Shown here in pieces: positions 36,494 through 44,720 of a stretch of 64,000 nt of DNA. Within the stretch, counting starts at the first letter, position 1, and every line of letters starts with the position of its first letter. The stretch lies in contig CAVSJR010000001.1 of NCBI GenBank assembly GCA_963728285.1, positions 372,001 to 436,000 on the forward strand, read 5' to 3'. The translations under genes and the position numbers were made by a program. The notes under the pieces are model-generated. The model ran no database searches, had not been told where the DNA came from, and saw only the letters and a list, made by a program, of their open reading frames with translations. Source of the stretch: CAVSJR01 sp963728285. GTDB lineage: Bacteria > Actinomycetota > UBA4738 > HRBIN12.

Positions 36494-37687
36494 GTGCCCG
36501 ACAGCGGCGAGCCCGGAGTCGACCCCGCCGCGCCGCTGCGCGGCATCCGCGTAGCCGATTTCACCCGCATCCTCGCCGGCCCGCTGTGCACGATGCTCCT
36601 CGCCGACCTCGGCGCGGATGTCATCAAGGTCGAGCGGCCGGGTGAGGGCGACGATACGCGCCAATGGGGGCCCCCCTTCCTCGGAGAGGACGCCGCCTAC
36701 TTCCTCGCGCTGAACCGCAATAAGCGGTCCGTGGCGGTGGACCTGTCGACGCGGGAAGGCAAGCAGATCGCCTCGAGGCTGATCGCGTCCTCGGACATCG
36801 TGGTGGAGAACTTTCGCGCCGGGCTCATGGAGCGCTTTGGGCTCGACTACGAATCACTGCGGGCGGATCATCCGGGCCTCGTCTACTGCTCGCTGGTCGC
36901 CTTCACCGGATCGGGCGAAGACCTTCGTCCCGGCTACGACATCATCGTGCAGGCTCTCTCCGGCCTCATGAGCATGACGGGGGATCCCGATGGGGCCCCC
37001 GTTAAGGTCGGGGTCGCCGTGCTCGACGTCGTCACGGGACTGTACGCGGCCAACGGCATCCAGGCCGCGCTTCACGCTCGTCGGGCCACGGGCCAGGGAC
37101 AGCGGCTCGTCGTCTCCCTCTTCGAGTCGAGCCTTGCGTCGCTCGTGAACCAGGGGGCGAACTACCTCCTCGGCGGCATCGTGCCGCGGGCGATGGGCAC
37201 CGCACACCCGAACATCGTTCCGTACCAGGTGTTCCCGGCGTCGGATCGACCGTTCGTCCTGGCAGCCGGAAACGACCGGCTGTTCGAGCGCACGTGCCGG
37301 GTTATCGGCCGGCTCGAACTCGCCCGTGACGTCAGGTTCGCAACGAACGCTCAACGCGTTCGGAATCGGGAGGCGCTCATCGCGGAGCTGAGTGAGGTGT
37401 TCGCGACACGCACGGCGACGGAATGGCTCACGGCCCTCGAGGAGCACGGCGTGCCCTGCTCTCTCGTGCGGACGATCGATGAGGTGTTCTCCTCACCGGA
37501 GGGGGCCGCGACCCTCCAGGAGATCCACGATCCGGCCCGGGGGGATCTTCGACTCTCGGCGTCACCGATTCGGCTGTCGGGGGAGCTCAGTCCCGTCCGC
37601 CTGCCTCCTCCACGCCTGGGCGAGCACACGGAGGAGATCCTCGAGGAGCTCGGCGTCCGCGAGGAGTCCGGGGGGTTGCGGACATGA
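36494..37687 (+). CDS. CaiB/BaiF family CoA-transferase
   Basis: 397 residues of the class III CoA-transferase fold, which moves CoA between carboxylic acids through an aspartyl anhydride. RVADFTRILAGPLCTMLLADLGAD and VIKVERPGEGDDTRQWGPPF open the chain. GLVYCSLVAFTGSG, LSGLMSMTGDPDGAPVKVGV and the catalytic Asp in VGVAVLDVVTGLYAANGI follow. AHPNIVPYQVFPASDRPFVLA is a typical substrate-loop region. GTG start at 36494 after GAAGGAG. The methyltransferase gene overlaps its stop by 4 bp. Confidence 0.9.
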   Translation: MPDSGEPGVDPAAPLRGIRVADFTRILAGPLCTMLLADLGADVIKVERPGEGDDTRQWGPPFLGEDAAYFLALNRNKRSVAVDLSTREGKQIASRLIASSDIVVENFRAGLMERFGLDYESLRADHPGLVYCSLVAFTGSGEDLRPGYDIIVQALSGLMSMTGDPDGAPVKVGVAVLDVVTGLYAANGIQAALHARRATGQGQRLVVSLFESSLASLVNQGANYLLGGIVPRAMGTAHPNIVPYQVFPASDRPFVLAAGNDRLFERTCRVIGRLELARDVRFATNAQRVRNREALIAELSEVFATRTATEWLTALEEHGVPCSLVRTIDEVFSSPEGAATLQEIHDPARGDLRLSASPIRLSGELSPVRLPPPRLGEHTEEILEELGVREESGGLRT

Positions 37688-38547
37688 CCGCGGTCGACGC
37701 CTGGCGTGAGCAGCTTCGCGCCTGGGCGATTCCCGACGACATCTTGCGGGCCGCACCGGAATCCCCATATGGGTATCCGAGAGAGCCGTTCGAGCGGCGC
37801 GGCGAGCAGGCCGCGGTCGCGAGGGATTCTCCGACGACCGCCCGGGCCGCCGAGGCGCTGGGGGACGGCGGCGGAACGGTGCTCGACATCGGCGTCGGAG
37901 GCGGCGGCACCTCCCTTCCACTGCGTGAGGTCGCGGCGACGATCATCGGGGTCGATGCGTCTTCGTCCATGCTCGACGCCTTCACTCGAGCCGCGGCCGC
38001 GTCGGGAGCTGCATCGACCGGCGTACTCGGTGCGTGGCCGGACGTGGCGCCGATCATACCGTCCGCCGACGTCGTCACCTGCGGCCACGTCCTCTACAAC
38101 ATCCAGGACATCGGCCCGTTCGTCCACGCGCTGCAGGCCAAGGCGCATCGGCGAGTCGTCCTCGAGATCACCGAGCATCACCCATGGGCGTGGATGCGCG
38201 ATCTGTGGCTTGCGTTCCATCGGCTGCAGCGGCCACGCGGCCCGACGGCCGACGACGCGCTCGCGGCCTTGGCCGAGCTTGGCATCCACGCGGCGACACA
38301 GGAACGCAGGGGCGGCGAGCATGCGGGATTCGAACGGCGTGAGGACGCGGTTGCGCTCGTCCGCAGGCGGCTCTGCCTGTCGGCGAACCGCGACCCCGAG
38401 GTTGAGGACGCCCTCGGCGACCGGCTCAGCCGCCGGGAGGATCGGTGGTCGGCAGGTCCCGTCGCGGAGAGCCTCATCACCCTCTGGTGGGACGTCACGC
38501 CGGTGAGCAGTCTCGACACCGCAGCCGGACCATCGTCCGCGAGCTGA
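37684..38547 (+). CDS. SAM-dependent methyltransferase (class I)
   Basis: 287 residues. Motif I is TVLDIGVGGGGTSLPL, the acidic residue after strand 2 is in IIGVDASSSMLDAF, and ADVVTCGHVLYNIQDIGPFV corresponds to the post-I region. These make a Rossmann methyltransferase certain; the substrate is unknown. ATGA overlap with the CoA-transferase gene suggests one operon. Its last 53 bp overlap the 3' end of a convergent gene on the other strand. Confidence 0.85.
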   Translation: MTAVDAWREQLRAWAIPDDILRAAPESPYGYPREPFERRGEQAAVARDSPTTARAAEALGDGGGTVLDIGVGGGGTSLPLREVAATIIGVDASSSMLDAFTRAAAASGAASTGVLGAWPDVAPIIPSADVVTCGHVLYNIQDIGPFVHALQAKAHRRVVLEITEHHPWAWMRDLWLAFHRLQRPRGPTADDALAALAELGIHAATQERRGGEHAGFERREDAVALVRRRLCLSANRDPEVEDALGDRLSRREDRWSAGPVAESLITLWWDVTPVSSLDTAAGPSSAS

Positions 38548-39166
38548 TGACCTTTCCGAGGCTCGTGCGGGTTCGAAACACGCTGCGGCCCATTGCTCGA
38601 TCGCTCCCCGCGAGCGGAGCCTCCAGCACGGATCCGGATGCAGTGATCGACGCGAACCCGCCGTATTCGAAGATGCCCTTCGTCGGCTCGACCCCCTCGA
38701 GCGAGATCAGGAATCCCCTCTCCGGATCGAGCCGGCCGCCGACGTCGAACGCGTAGCCATGGATCTGCGGCTGCGACATCGGAAACGGGCAGATCGGGTC
38801 CCCCGCGAGCCGGGAGCGACCGCGGCCGCGCACGAGTCCGTCCACCTCGGTCACGATCCTCATGGTCGAGCGCCAGACCGTGACGCATGAACCGGCGCTG
38901 TAGCGCTGGCTCGTCCTGCTCTTCATGGCTCCGCGCCAGCGGAGCGAGCCTGACTGGGTCACCGAATGGTCGCCGGGCGACGCGGACCCACGCGCGAGGG
39001 CTCCCTGGACCTGCGGCGGGAACAGTTCGGTCCTGGTCGCGATCAGCACGCCGACCCCGAAGGCCACGACCATCGCGAGGACGACGAGCGCGGGGCCCCG
39101 CCAGCGGGCACCACGCCGTGGCGGCGAGGCGCCGGGCTCGACGGGAGCTCCCGATGGGCGATCCAT
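38495..39166 (-). CDS. Membrane-anchored hypothetical protein
   Basis: 223 residues, no family recognised. A Pro/Arg-rich cytoplasmic start is followed by one membrane helix (GPALVVLAMVVAFGVGVLIAT). The rest would be outside the cell: QSGSLRWRGAMKSRTS, a possible disulphide-prone region (SAGSCVTVWRSTM, DPICPFPM), and YAFDVGGRLDPERGFLISLE. It starts 18 bp after the stop of the VWA gene on the same strand, so it is likely in that operon. Its end runs 53 bp into the convergent methyltransferase gene, which is unusual and may mean a misread stop. Confidence 0.55.
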   Translation of the reverse strand: MDRPSGAPVEPGASPPRRGARWRGPALVVLAMVVAFGVGVLIATRTELFPPQVQGALARGSASPGDHSVTQSGSLRWRGAMKSRTSQRYSAGSCVTVWRSTMRIVTEVDGLVRGRGRSRLAGDPICPFPMSQPQIHGYAFDVGGRLDPERGFLISLEGVEPTKGIFEYGGFASITASGSVLEAPLAGSDRAMGRSVFRTRTSLGKVISSRTMVRLRCRDCSPA

Positions 39167-39184
39167 CGCCGGCGACCCCGAGGG

Positions 39185-41116
39185 TCAGCCTCGCCGGGAC
39201 ATGAAGTCCCGAACGACGAAATCGCCCAGGTCCTCATCACCCATGAGGAAGACGCGTCCGGACGTGAGCCGAGCGAGGCGCTCCATGAATCCGGCCAGCC
39301 CCGGGGAATCCTCGAGCATGAAGACGTTCAACGTGACGCCGGACTTCGCGAGCCGCATCGCTTCGGCCAGCGTGAGTTGGATCGTCTTGGCGACCGGCGG
39401 CCAATTGAAGAAGGCTCGATCCCCCTCCAGATGGGCCGTCGGCTCGCCGTCGGTGACCATGATGATCTGGCGCATCGCACGCGGGTGCTGGGCCAGCAGG
39501 CGGCCGGCGAGCACGAACGCATGCTGCATGTTCGTCCCCGGCGTGCGTTCCCAGCCTGCGGAGGTGAGGTCCTGCGGCTCCATCCGGCGGGCGAAATCGC
39601 TGAATCCGATCATGTACAGGCGATCGTGCGGATAGCGCCCCTCGATCAGGGCATGCAGGGCGAGCGCCATCTTCTTCGCGTGCACGAAGTGACCGCGCAG
39701 CGGCATGGAGAACGACAGGTCGAGGAGCAGCGCGGTCGCAGCCTCCGTCCGTTGCTCCGCCTCGACGACCTCGAAGTCCTCCGCGCTGATGCGAAGGCCG
39801 GGGAGGCCGCTCCCACCCTCGCGAAGGACGGCGTTGAACACCGTCCGCTGAACGGCGATTTGACCGGTGTCTCCGAAACGCCACGGCCGGGTCGAGCCCG
39901 TGGGCTCGGCCAGTCCGCCGGCATCCCGCGCCTCATGAGCACCCTCGCGATCCCTGCGCAGATGCTCGAAGACGCGGACGAGGGCCCGCTCGCCGAGCTT
40001 TCGAGCGCCGCGCGGCGTGACCTCGAGCCGGCCCTCGTGCCGTTGGAGCAAGCCGCTTTGCTCCAGCGTTCGCTCGATCTGCTTCAGCGTCCGCACGTCG
40101 TACGCGGCTTCGTTTCCCAGCGTGCGTCGGATCGCCTCCTCATCGATGTCCTCGAGTGCGGCCCCCGCGTACTCGCCCGTCAGGGCGCGGTCCAGGTCCT
40201 CGAAGTCGTGGAGGCGCTCCATCGCGTCGACCGTCGCCGCGAGCGGCATCGCATCCCGCCCCCCGGCCAGCTGCGCGTCGTTCCAGGGCATATCGGGGAA
40301 GAGGCCACTCAGATTCTCTCCGAGTCGATCGACCTCGAAGGCGAGGTCGATGTCGTCCATCACCTCTCGGGCGAGCGCTTGCAGCTCGGCCCGCTGCTCG
40401 GGCGAGAGGGAGGCGAGCAGGCTGCTCATCGCCGCCATGCGCCTCGCCATGCCCTCGAGCAGCTCGTCGAGCGTCTTCGGATCGTCCGGGAAGAAGTCCC
40501 CGTTGCGTTCCATGAAGCCCTCGAAGTCGTAGGGCTCCCCCTGCGCCCGCGCTTCGATCATGCGGTTGAGCTCGGCCAGCATGTCCTTGAACCGCTGCAG
40601 CTGATCCCCCGAGAGCCCCTGCATCCCCTGGGCCATACTGCGGAAGTAGGCGCCCATGACCTGCTCGCGAACGGATTCCATCAGCTCGTCGAACGCGCGC
40701 TGCGCGTGAGCATCGATGAAGCGATAGTCCTGGAGCTCTCGCAGCTTCCCCGGCGCGTCGGAGGGGAGGGAGTCGATGAACGACTCTCCAAGTCTCGCGT
40801 CGTCACCCTCGCTCAGGGAGAGAGCCGCGCGCTCCATATCGAGGATCTCCTCGAGGCGCGCCCGGACCTCCTCGAGGGGGCCGGTCAGGTCCAGCCGATC
40901 CTGCGCGCGGGCACGGGCCTCCCGCAGCCGGCCGCGGAGCTCGTCGAGCCCCGAGAATCGGCCCTCCATACCTCGGCGAAGCAAACGGTTCAGCGCGTTT
41001 CGGGCTCCCGCTCCGGCCAGCAGGTCATCCGACATCTCGTCGAGCAGCGCGCCGGCCCCGAGATCGGTCCCCAAGGGGTCCTGGCTCCCGTCCCATCGCG
41101 AGTAGAGGATCCGCAC
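39185..41116 (-). CDS. Von Willebrand factor A domain protein, MoxR partner type
   Basis: 643 residues. The C-terminal 220 residues form a VWA domain with an intact MIDAS: LLLDLSFSMPL (DxSxS), GTNMQHA (Thr) and IIMVTDGEPTAH (Asp). The N-terminal 400 residues are helical and acidic (DELRGRLREARARAQDRLDL, MIEARAQGEPYDFEGFMERN, SLSPEQRAELQALAREVMDD), as in VWA proteins that work with MoxR AAA+ ATPases in metal insertion or complex assembly. A MoxR-like ATPase is encoded 2.1 kb away on the same strand. Start chosen as GTG 41116: a TACCCT -10 box ends six bases before it and no ribosome binding site is present. Confidence 0.85.
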   Translation of the reverse strand: MRILYSRWDGSQDPLGTDLGAGALLDEMSDDLLAGAGARNALNRLLRRGMEGRFSGLDELRGRLREARARAQDRLDLTGPLEEVRARLEEILDMERAALSLSEGDDARLGESFIDSLPSDAPGKLRELQDYRFIDAHAQRAFDELMESVREQVMGAYFRSMAQGMQGLSGDQLQRFKDMLAELNRMIEARAQGEPYDFEGFMERNGDFFPDDPKTLDELLEGMARRMAAMSSLLASLSPEQRAELQALAREVMDDIDLAFEVDRLGENLSGLFPDMPWNDAQLAGGRDAMPLAATVDAMERLHDFEDLDRALTGEYAGAALEDIDEEAIRRTLGNEAAYDVRTLKQIERTLEQSGLLQRHEGRLEVTPRGARKLGERALVRVFEHLRRDREGAHEARDAGGLAEPTGSTRPWRFGDTGQIAVQRTVFNAVLREGGSGLPGLRISAEDFEVVEAEQRTEAATALLLDLSFSMPLRGHFVHAKKMALALHALIEGRYPHDRLYMIGFSDFARRMEPQDLTSAGWERTPGTNMQHAFVLAGRLLAQHPRAMRQIIMVTDGEPTAHLEGDRAFFNWPPVAKTIQLTLAEAMRLAKSGVTLNVFMLEDSPGLAGFMERLARLTSGRVFLMGDEDLGDFVVRDFMSRRG

Positions 41117-41122
41117 CCCCCA

Positions 41123-41128
41123 AGGGTA
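41123..41128 (-). promoter_or_regulatory. -10 box of the leaderless VWA gene
   Basis: TACCCT on the minus strand ends six bases before the GTG at 41116. An identical box in the same position precedes the MoxR gene at 44639, which suggests co-expression of the two partners. Confidence 0.5.
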
Positions 41129-41247
41129 CGCGGCCTCGGCCGCCCGAGCCGCACGCCGAACGGCCCTCGTCGCGGGGGTTCCGTTTTCCCCGTCCCTCGC
41201 GTTACCGTATGGCACCCCGTGGAGGCGAGTCCCGCAAGGAGGCCGGC

Positions 41248-42687
41248 ATGAGCGAACGTCGTCGATGGTCGATCTGGCGCTCGTGGGCGGCACCGATCGC
41301 GCTGGTGGCTACCGCCATGGCCCTGGCCGCACCCGGCCCGGCCGCGCACGCGGCGCGCGACACGCGCCCCAACATCGTCTTCATCGTCACCGACGATCAA
41401 CGCTGGGACACCCTGTGGTCGATGCCGACCGTCTCGGAAGAGCTCGCCGGCCGCGGCGTCACCTTCACCAACGGGTTCGTAAGCAATCCGCTGTGCTGCC
41501 CCTCGCGCGCGAGCATCCTCACCGGACAGTACTCTCACTCCACCGGCGTCTACACGAACAAGGGGCGGTCCTCATTCGGCGGCTTCGCCGCTTTCGATGA
41601 TCGTTCGACGATCGCCACATGGCTTCACGATTCGGGCTACCGGACGGGCCTGTTCGGCAAGTACATCAACGGATACCCCGGCCGGTACGTCCCCCCGGGC
41701 TGGGACCGGTGGTTCGCGACCTACGACCACAAGGGGTACTACGGCTACCGCGCCACCACCGAGGATGGGACCGAGACCACGTATGGGAACGGGGCCGCCG
41801 ACTACGGAACGTCCGTAATCGGGGGGAAGGCGGCCGACTTCATCCGCAGCGCGCCTCGGGGGCATCCGTTCCTCGCCTACGTCGCCCCGCACGCGCCCCA
41901 CAATCCCGCCACGCCCGGACCGGGCGACGAGACGGCGTTCTTCGACCTGTCACCTTGGCGCCCGTCGGCATACGACGAAACCGATGTCGACGACAAGCCA
42001 AGGTACATTCAGAAGCGTTCGAGGATCGACGCCTCCGACGAGGCCGCGATCGACGCCTTCCGGATCGACCAGTACCGAAGCCTGCTGGCCGTCGACCGGG
42101 CGGTCGCGAACATCCTGGACGCGCTCGAGGACACGGGCCGGCTGTCGCAAACGCTCATCGTGTTCACGTCCGACAACGGGATCCTGTGGGGGGAGCATCG
42201 GTGGGAGAGAAAGTCGGTTCCCATACGAGGAGAGCATTCGCGTCCCCTTCGTCGTTCGCTACGATCCCCTCGTACGGCGCGGCGCGTACGGATGCACACC
42301 TCGTCGTCAACATCGACATGGCGCCGACCGCCGCCGATCTGGCCGGCGTGAACGCACCGGGGGCCGACGGCGACAGCCTCATCCCCCTGCTTCGCACGGC
42401 GCTCCGGGCGGTGGCGACGCGACTTCCTGATCGAGCACATGGCCGAGGGGCGTGGGTCCGGCCCGCCCACCTACTGCGGCGTTCGCTCCGAGTCGGCGAC
42501 CTACGTGTACTACGAGACCGGCGAGGAGGAGCTCTACGACCTGCGCAGGGATCCCGACCAGCTCTCGAACCTCATGGCGGAATCGGGTCCCGGGGGCTCC
42601 GAGCTGGTGCGGTCGATGCGCGAGCGGCTCTCCGACCTGTGCTCCCCTCGACCGCCGGGACTCAGGCTCCCGAGATGGGGCGGCTGA
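41248..42687 (+). CDS. Secreted sulfatase, frame broken three times near 42216, 42281 and 42401
   Basis: About 478 residues. Alkaline-phosphatase-fold sulfatase with export signal (RSWAAPIALVATAMALAAPG). PNIVFIVTDDQRWDT binds the metal. The formylglycine box is LCCPSRASILTGQYSHS, with the first Cys of C-x-P-S-R as the residue to be converted. HDSGYRTGLFGKYING and FTSDNGILWGEHRWE follow. The C-terminal third needs three single-base removals to read on through SFPYEESIRVPFVVRYDPLV, DAHLVVNIDMAPTAADLAGV and RRDFLIEHMAEGRG. Either this end is badly sequenced or the gene is decaying. AAGGAGG five bases before the ATG supports the start. Substrate unknown. No formylglycine-generating enzyme gene is in the window. 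Confidence 0.85.
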
Positions 42688-42745
42688 GGAGATCGACGTC
42701 GTTCGAGCAGGCGCGCGACGAGGCGGCCGTTCGCTCGGGCGAGAC

Positions 42746-43168
42746 TCAGCCCTCGCCGAGCCCGGTCATGAGTGCCCGCAGGGTCAGGCCGAAACAGATG
42801 AACGACGCCCAAGCGAACGGCGTCCAGGCGCGGATCGCGATGGGCTCGCCTCGTGAGCCCCTGATCCCAACGAACGACATGTCCCCGGAACGAGCGACCA
42901 CGTGCGCGATGAAGAACAGCAGGAGCGGAAGGAGCCCGTAGACGTAGTGGAGCACCCCGCCGAATGCGCCGCCGACTCGCCCGCCCGTCGCCAAGAGGGT
43001 CAACCCGACGATCGCCTGCAGCCCCGCCGTGACCTGGGCGAGCGCCACCCATCTCCAGTAGAGCGGCCCCGGCTCGCGGCGGGCGAGCTTGGCGCCGAGC
43101 CCCCAGATCCAGCCCACCGCGAACACTCCGACGACGAAGAAGCCGAGGAGCCGGTGAACGGCGCTCAT
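42746..43168 (-). CDS. Four-helix membrane protein, unknown function
   Basis: 140 residues with four membrane segments: LLGFFVVGVFAVGWIWGLGA, YWRWVALAQVTAGLQAIVGL, GVLHYVYGLLPLLLFFIAHV and PFAWASFICFGLTLRALMTG. Two His residues in the first and third helices (VHRLLGFF, VLHYVYG) could bind haem, as in small cytochrome b-like proteins, but this is speculative. The gene lies between the converging sulfatase and the MoxR gene on its own strand. Confidence 0.6.
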   Translation of the reverse strand: MSAVHRLLGFFVVGVFAVGWIWGLGAKLARREPGPLYWRWVALAQVTAGLQAIVGLTLLATGGRVGGAFGGVLHYVYGLLPLLLFFIAHVVARSGDMSFVGIRGSRGEPIAIRAWTPFAWASFICFGLTLRALMTGLGEG

Positions 43169-43232
43169 GGCCGAGCGTCCCCGGGCGGTTCGATGGGCGT
43201 CGCCGGAAGCGACCGTGGCCGGGCCCGTGCCG

Positions 43233-44639
43233 TCAGGCGCTCTCGACTCCCTCGTACCGCGCACCGGCGCTGGAGCGGTGCTTGTTCAGTCGCCGGGACA
43301 GATGCAGACCCTCGAGGGCGAACTCGAGCGCGGATGCGGCCACACCGGGGCTCTCCTGCTCGACGCCGAGTCGCTCGAGAAGCTTGGCGAGGCCGGGGAG
43401 ATCGCCGAACTGCGCGAGGACGTCCGTCCCTCGCGTGAGGTCGGAGGTCTCCGCCGTGAAGCCTCCGGAGAATCGGGACAGGATCGGCTGGAAGTCGTAG
43501 CCGGAGAGACGACGGCGGAAGATCTCGAGCTCCGCAGTCCGCAGGGCGCGCGACAGGATCTCCTCCTCGCGACCCTCCTCGATCGTGTCGAACTCGATCC
43601 GTCCGAGCGACGATTGGAGCACCGCCGGCAGATCGCAGACTCGGGGCACGGCCTCCGACTCGCCCGTCCGGGCGGAGCGACGGATCGCGGCGGCGGCGAG
43701 CGTCTCGACGTTTCCGATCGAGTAGCGAACCGACACGCCGGAGCGGTGATTCACGTGGGGTGAGCGGCGGAGCTCGGCGGTAAGCGCGGCGACGATCTCC
43801 TTCATGTAGATCGGCACGCGCAAGGGAATGTCGCCCGCGGGGCCCCGCGCCTCCTGGTCCATGATCCGGATCTCATCGACGAGGCTCTCCGGATAGTGGG
43901 TGCGGATCTGCGTCCCGAATCGATCCTTCAGCGGGCTGACGATACGTCCCCGATGCGTGTAGTCGTCCGGGTTCGCCGTTGCCACGAGGAGGAGATCGAG
44001 TGGAAGCCGGATCCTGTATCCGCGAATCTGCACGTCGCGTTCCTCCAGGATGTTGAACAACGACACCTGGATCCGCTCTGGGAGATCGGGAAGCTCGTTG
44101 ATCGCGACGATGCCGCGGTTGGTCCGTGGAATCAGGCCGTAATGGATCGTGAGCTCGTCGCCGAGGTAGCGGCCCTCGGCCACTCGGATCGGATCCACGT
44201 CCCCGACGAGGTCGGCGACACTCGTGTCGGGGGTGGCCAGCTTCTCCGCGTAGCGGTCCTCGCGAGGGATCCAGGTGACCGGGACCGAGTCGCCGTCCTC
44301 GGCGACCAGCGCGCGGCATCGGGCGCAGATGGGTCGATAGGGATGATCGTTGACCTCGCATCCCTCGATCGCCGGAACGACCCGATCGAACAGATCGACG
44401 ATGTTTCGGATCAGCCGCGTCTTCGCCTGTCCTCGCTCGCCGAGGAGGATCAGATCATGGCCCGCGAGGATTCCTCGCTCGAGTGCCGGCACGACCGACT
44501 CGTCGAACCCGACGATGTGAGGAAACAGCTGCTCTCCTGCGCCGAGCCTGGCCAGAAGGTTCCCGCGCAGCTCCTCCTTGACGGTACGGTCCACGTAGTC
44601 GGAGGCCCGCAACTGACCGATCGTGCTCGCCCGCGGCAT
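43233..44639 (-). CDS. MoxR/ChlI-like AAA+ ATPase
   Basis: 468 residues. Walker A is LILLGERGQAKTRLIRNI, Walker B is RGIVAINELPDLPERIQ, and sensor-type residues are in LLLVATANPDDYTHRG. A loop after Walker A has GCEVNDHPYRPICARCRALV, which may bind zinc. RSGVSVRYSIGNVETLAAAA and the helical end match the magnesium-chelatase-I-like branch. Such ATPases remodel protein complexes together with a VWA protein; the VWA gene at 39185-41116 is the obvious partner, although a sulfatase and a membrane protein lie between them. A TACCCT box six bases before the ATG suggests a leaderless mRNA. Confidence 0.88.
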   Translation of the reverse strand: MPRASTIGQLRASDYVDRTVKEELRGNLLARLGAGEQLFPHIVGFDESVVPALERGILAGHDLILLGERGQAKTRLIRNIVDLFDRVVPAIEGCEVNDHPYRPICARCRALVAEDGDSVPVTWIPREDRYAEKLATPDTSVADLVGDVDPIRVAEGRYLGDELTIHYGLIPRTNRGIVAINELPDLPERIQVSLFNILEERDVQIRGYRIRLPLDLLLVATANPDDYTHRGRIVSPLKDRFGTQIRTHYPESLVDEIRIMDQEARGPAGDIPLRVPIYMKEIVAALTAELRRSPHVNHRSGVSVRYSIGNVETLAAAAIRRSARTGESEAVPRVCDLPAVLQSSLGRIEFDTIEEGREEEILSRALRTAELEIFRRRLSGYDFQPILSRFSGGFTAETSDLTRGTDVLAQFGDLPGLAKLLERLGVEQESPGVAASALEFALEGLHLSRRLNKHRSSAGARYEGVESA

Positions 44640-44645
44640 ACGGAC

Positions 44646-44651
44646 AGGGTA
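44646..44651 (-). promoter_or_regulatory. -10 box of the leaderless MoxR gene
   Basis: TACCCT on the minus strand, six bases before the ATG at 44639, with no ribosome binding site. Matches the box before the VWA gene in sequence and distance. Confidence 0.5.
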
Positions 44652-44720
44652 CCGGTGCACGGATGAAAGCGTTCGCCGTAGCCGCCGGCGCTGTCCCGGG
44701 CCGCTGATAGTGTCCGGAGG

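Noticed and set aside
41248..42687. Sulfatase as a genuine pseudogene
   Set aside because: Three one-base changes restore all conserved motifs, and similar indels hit many unrelated genes in the window, so sequencing error is more likely.
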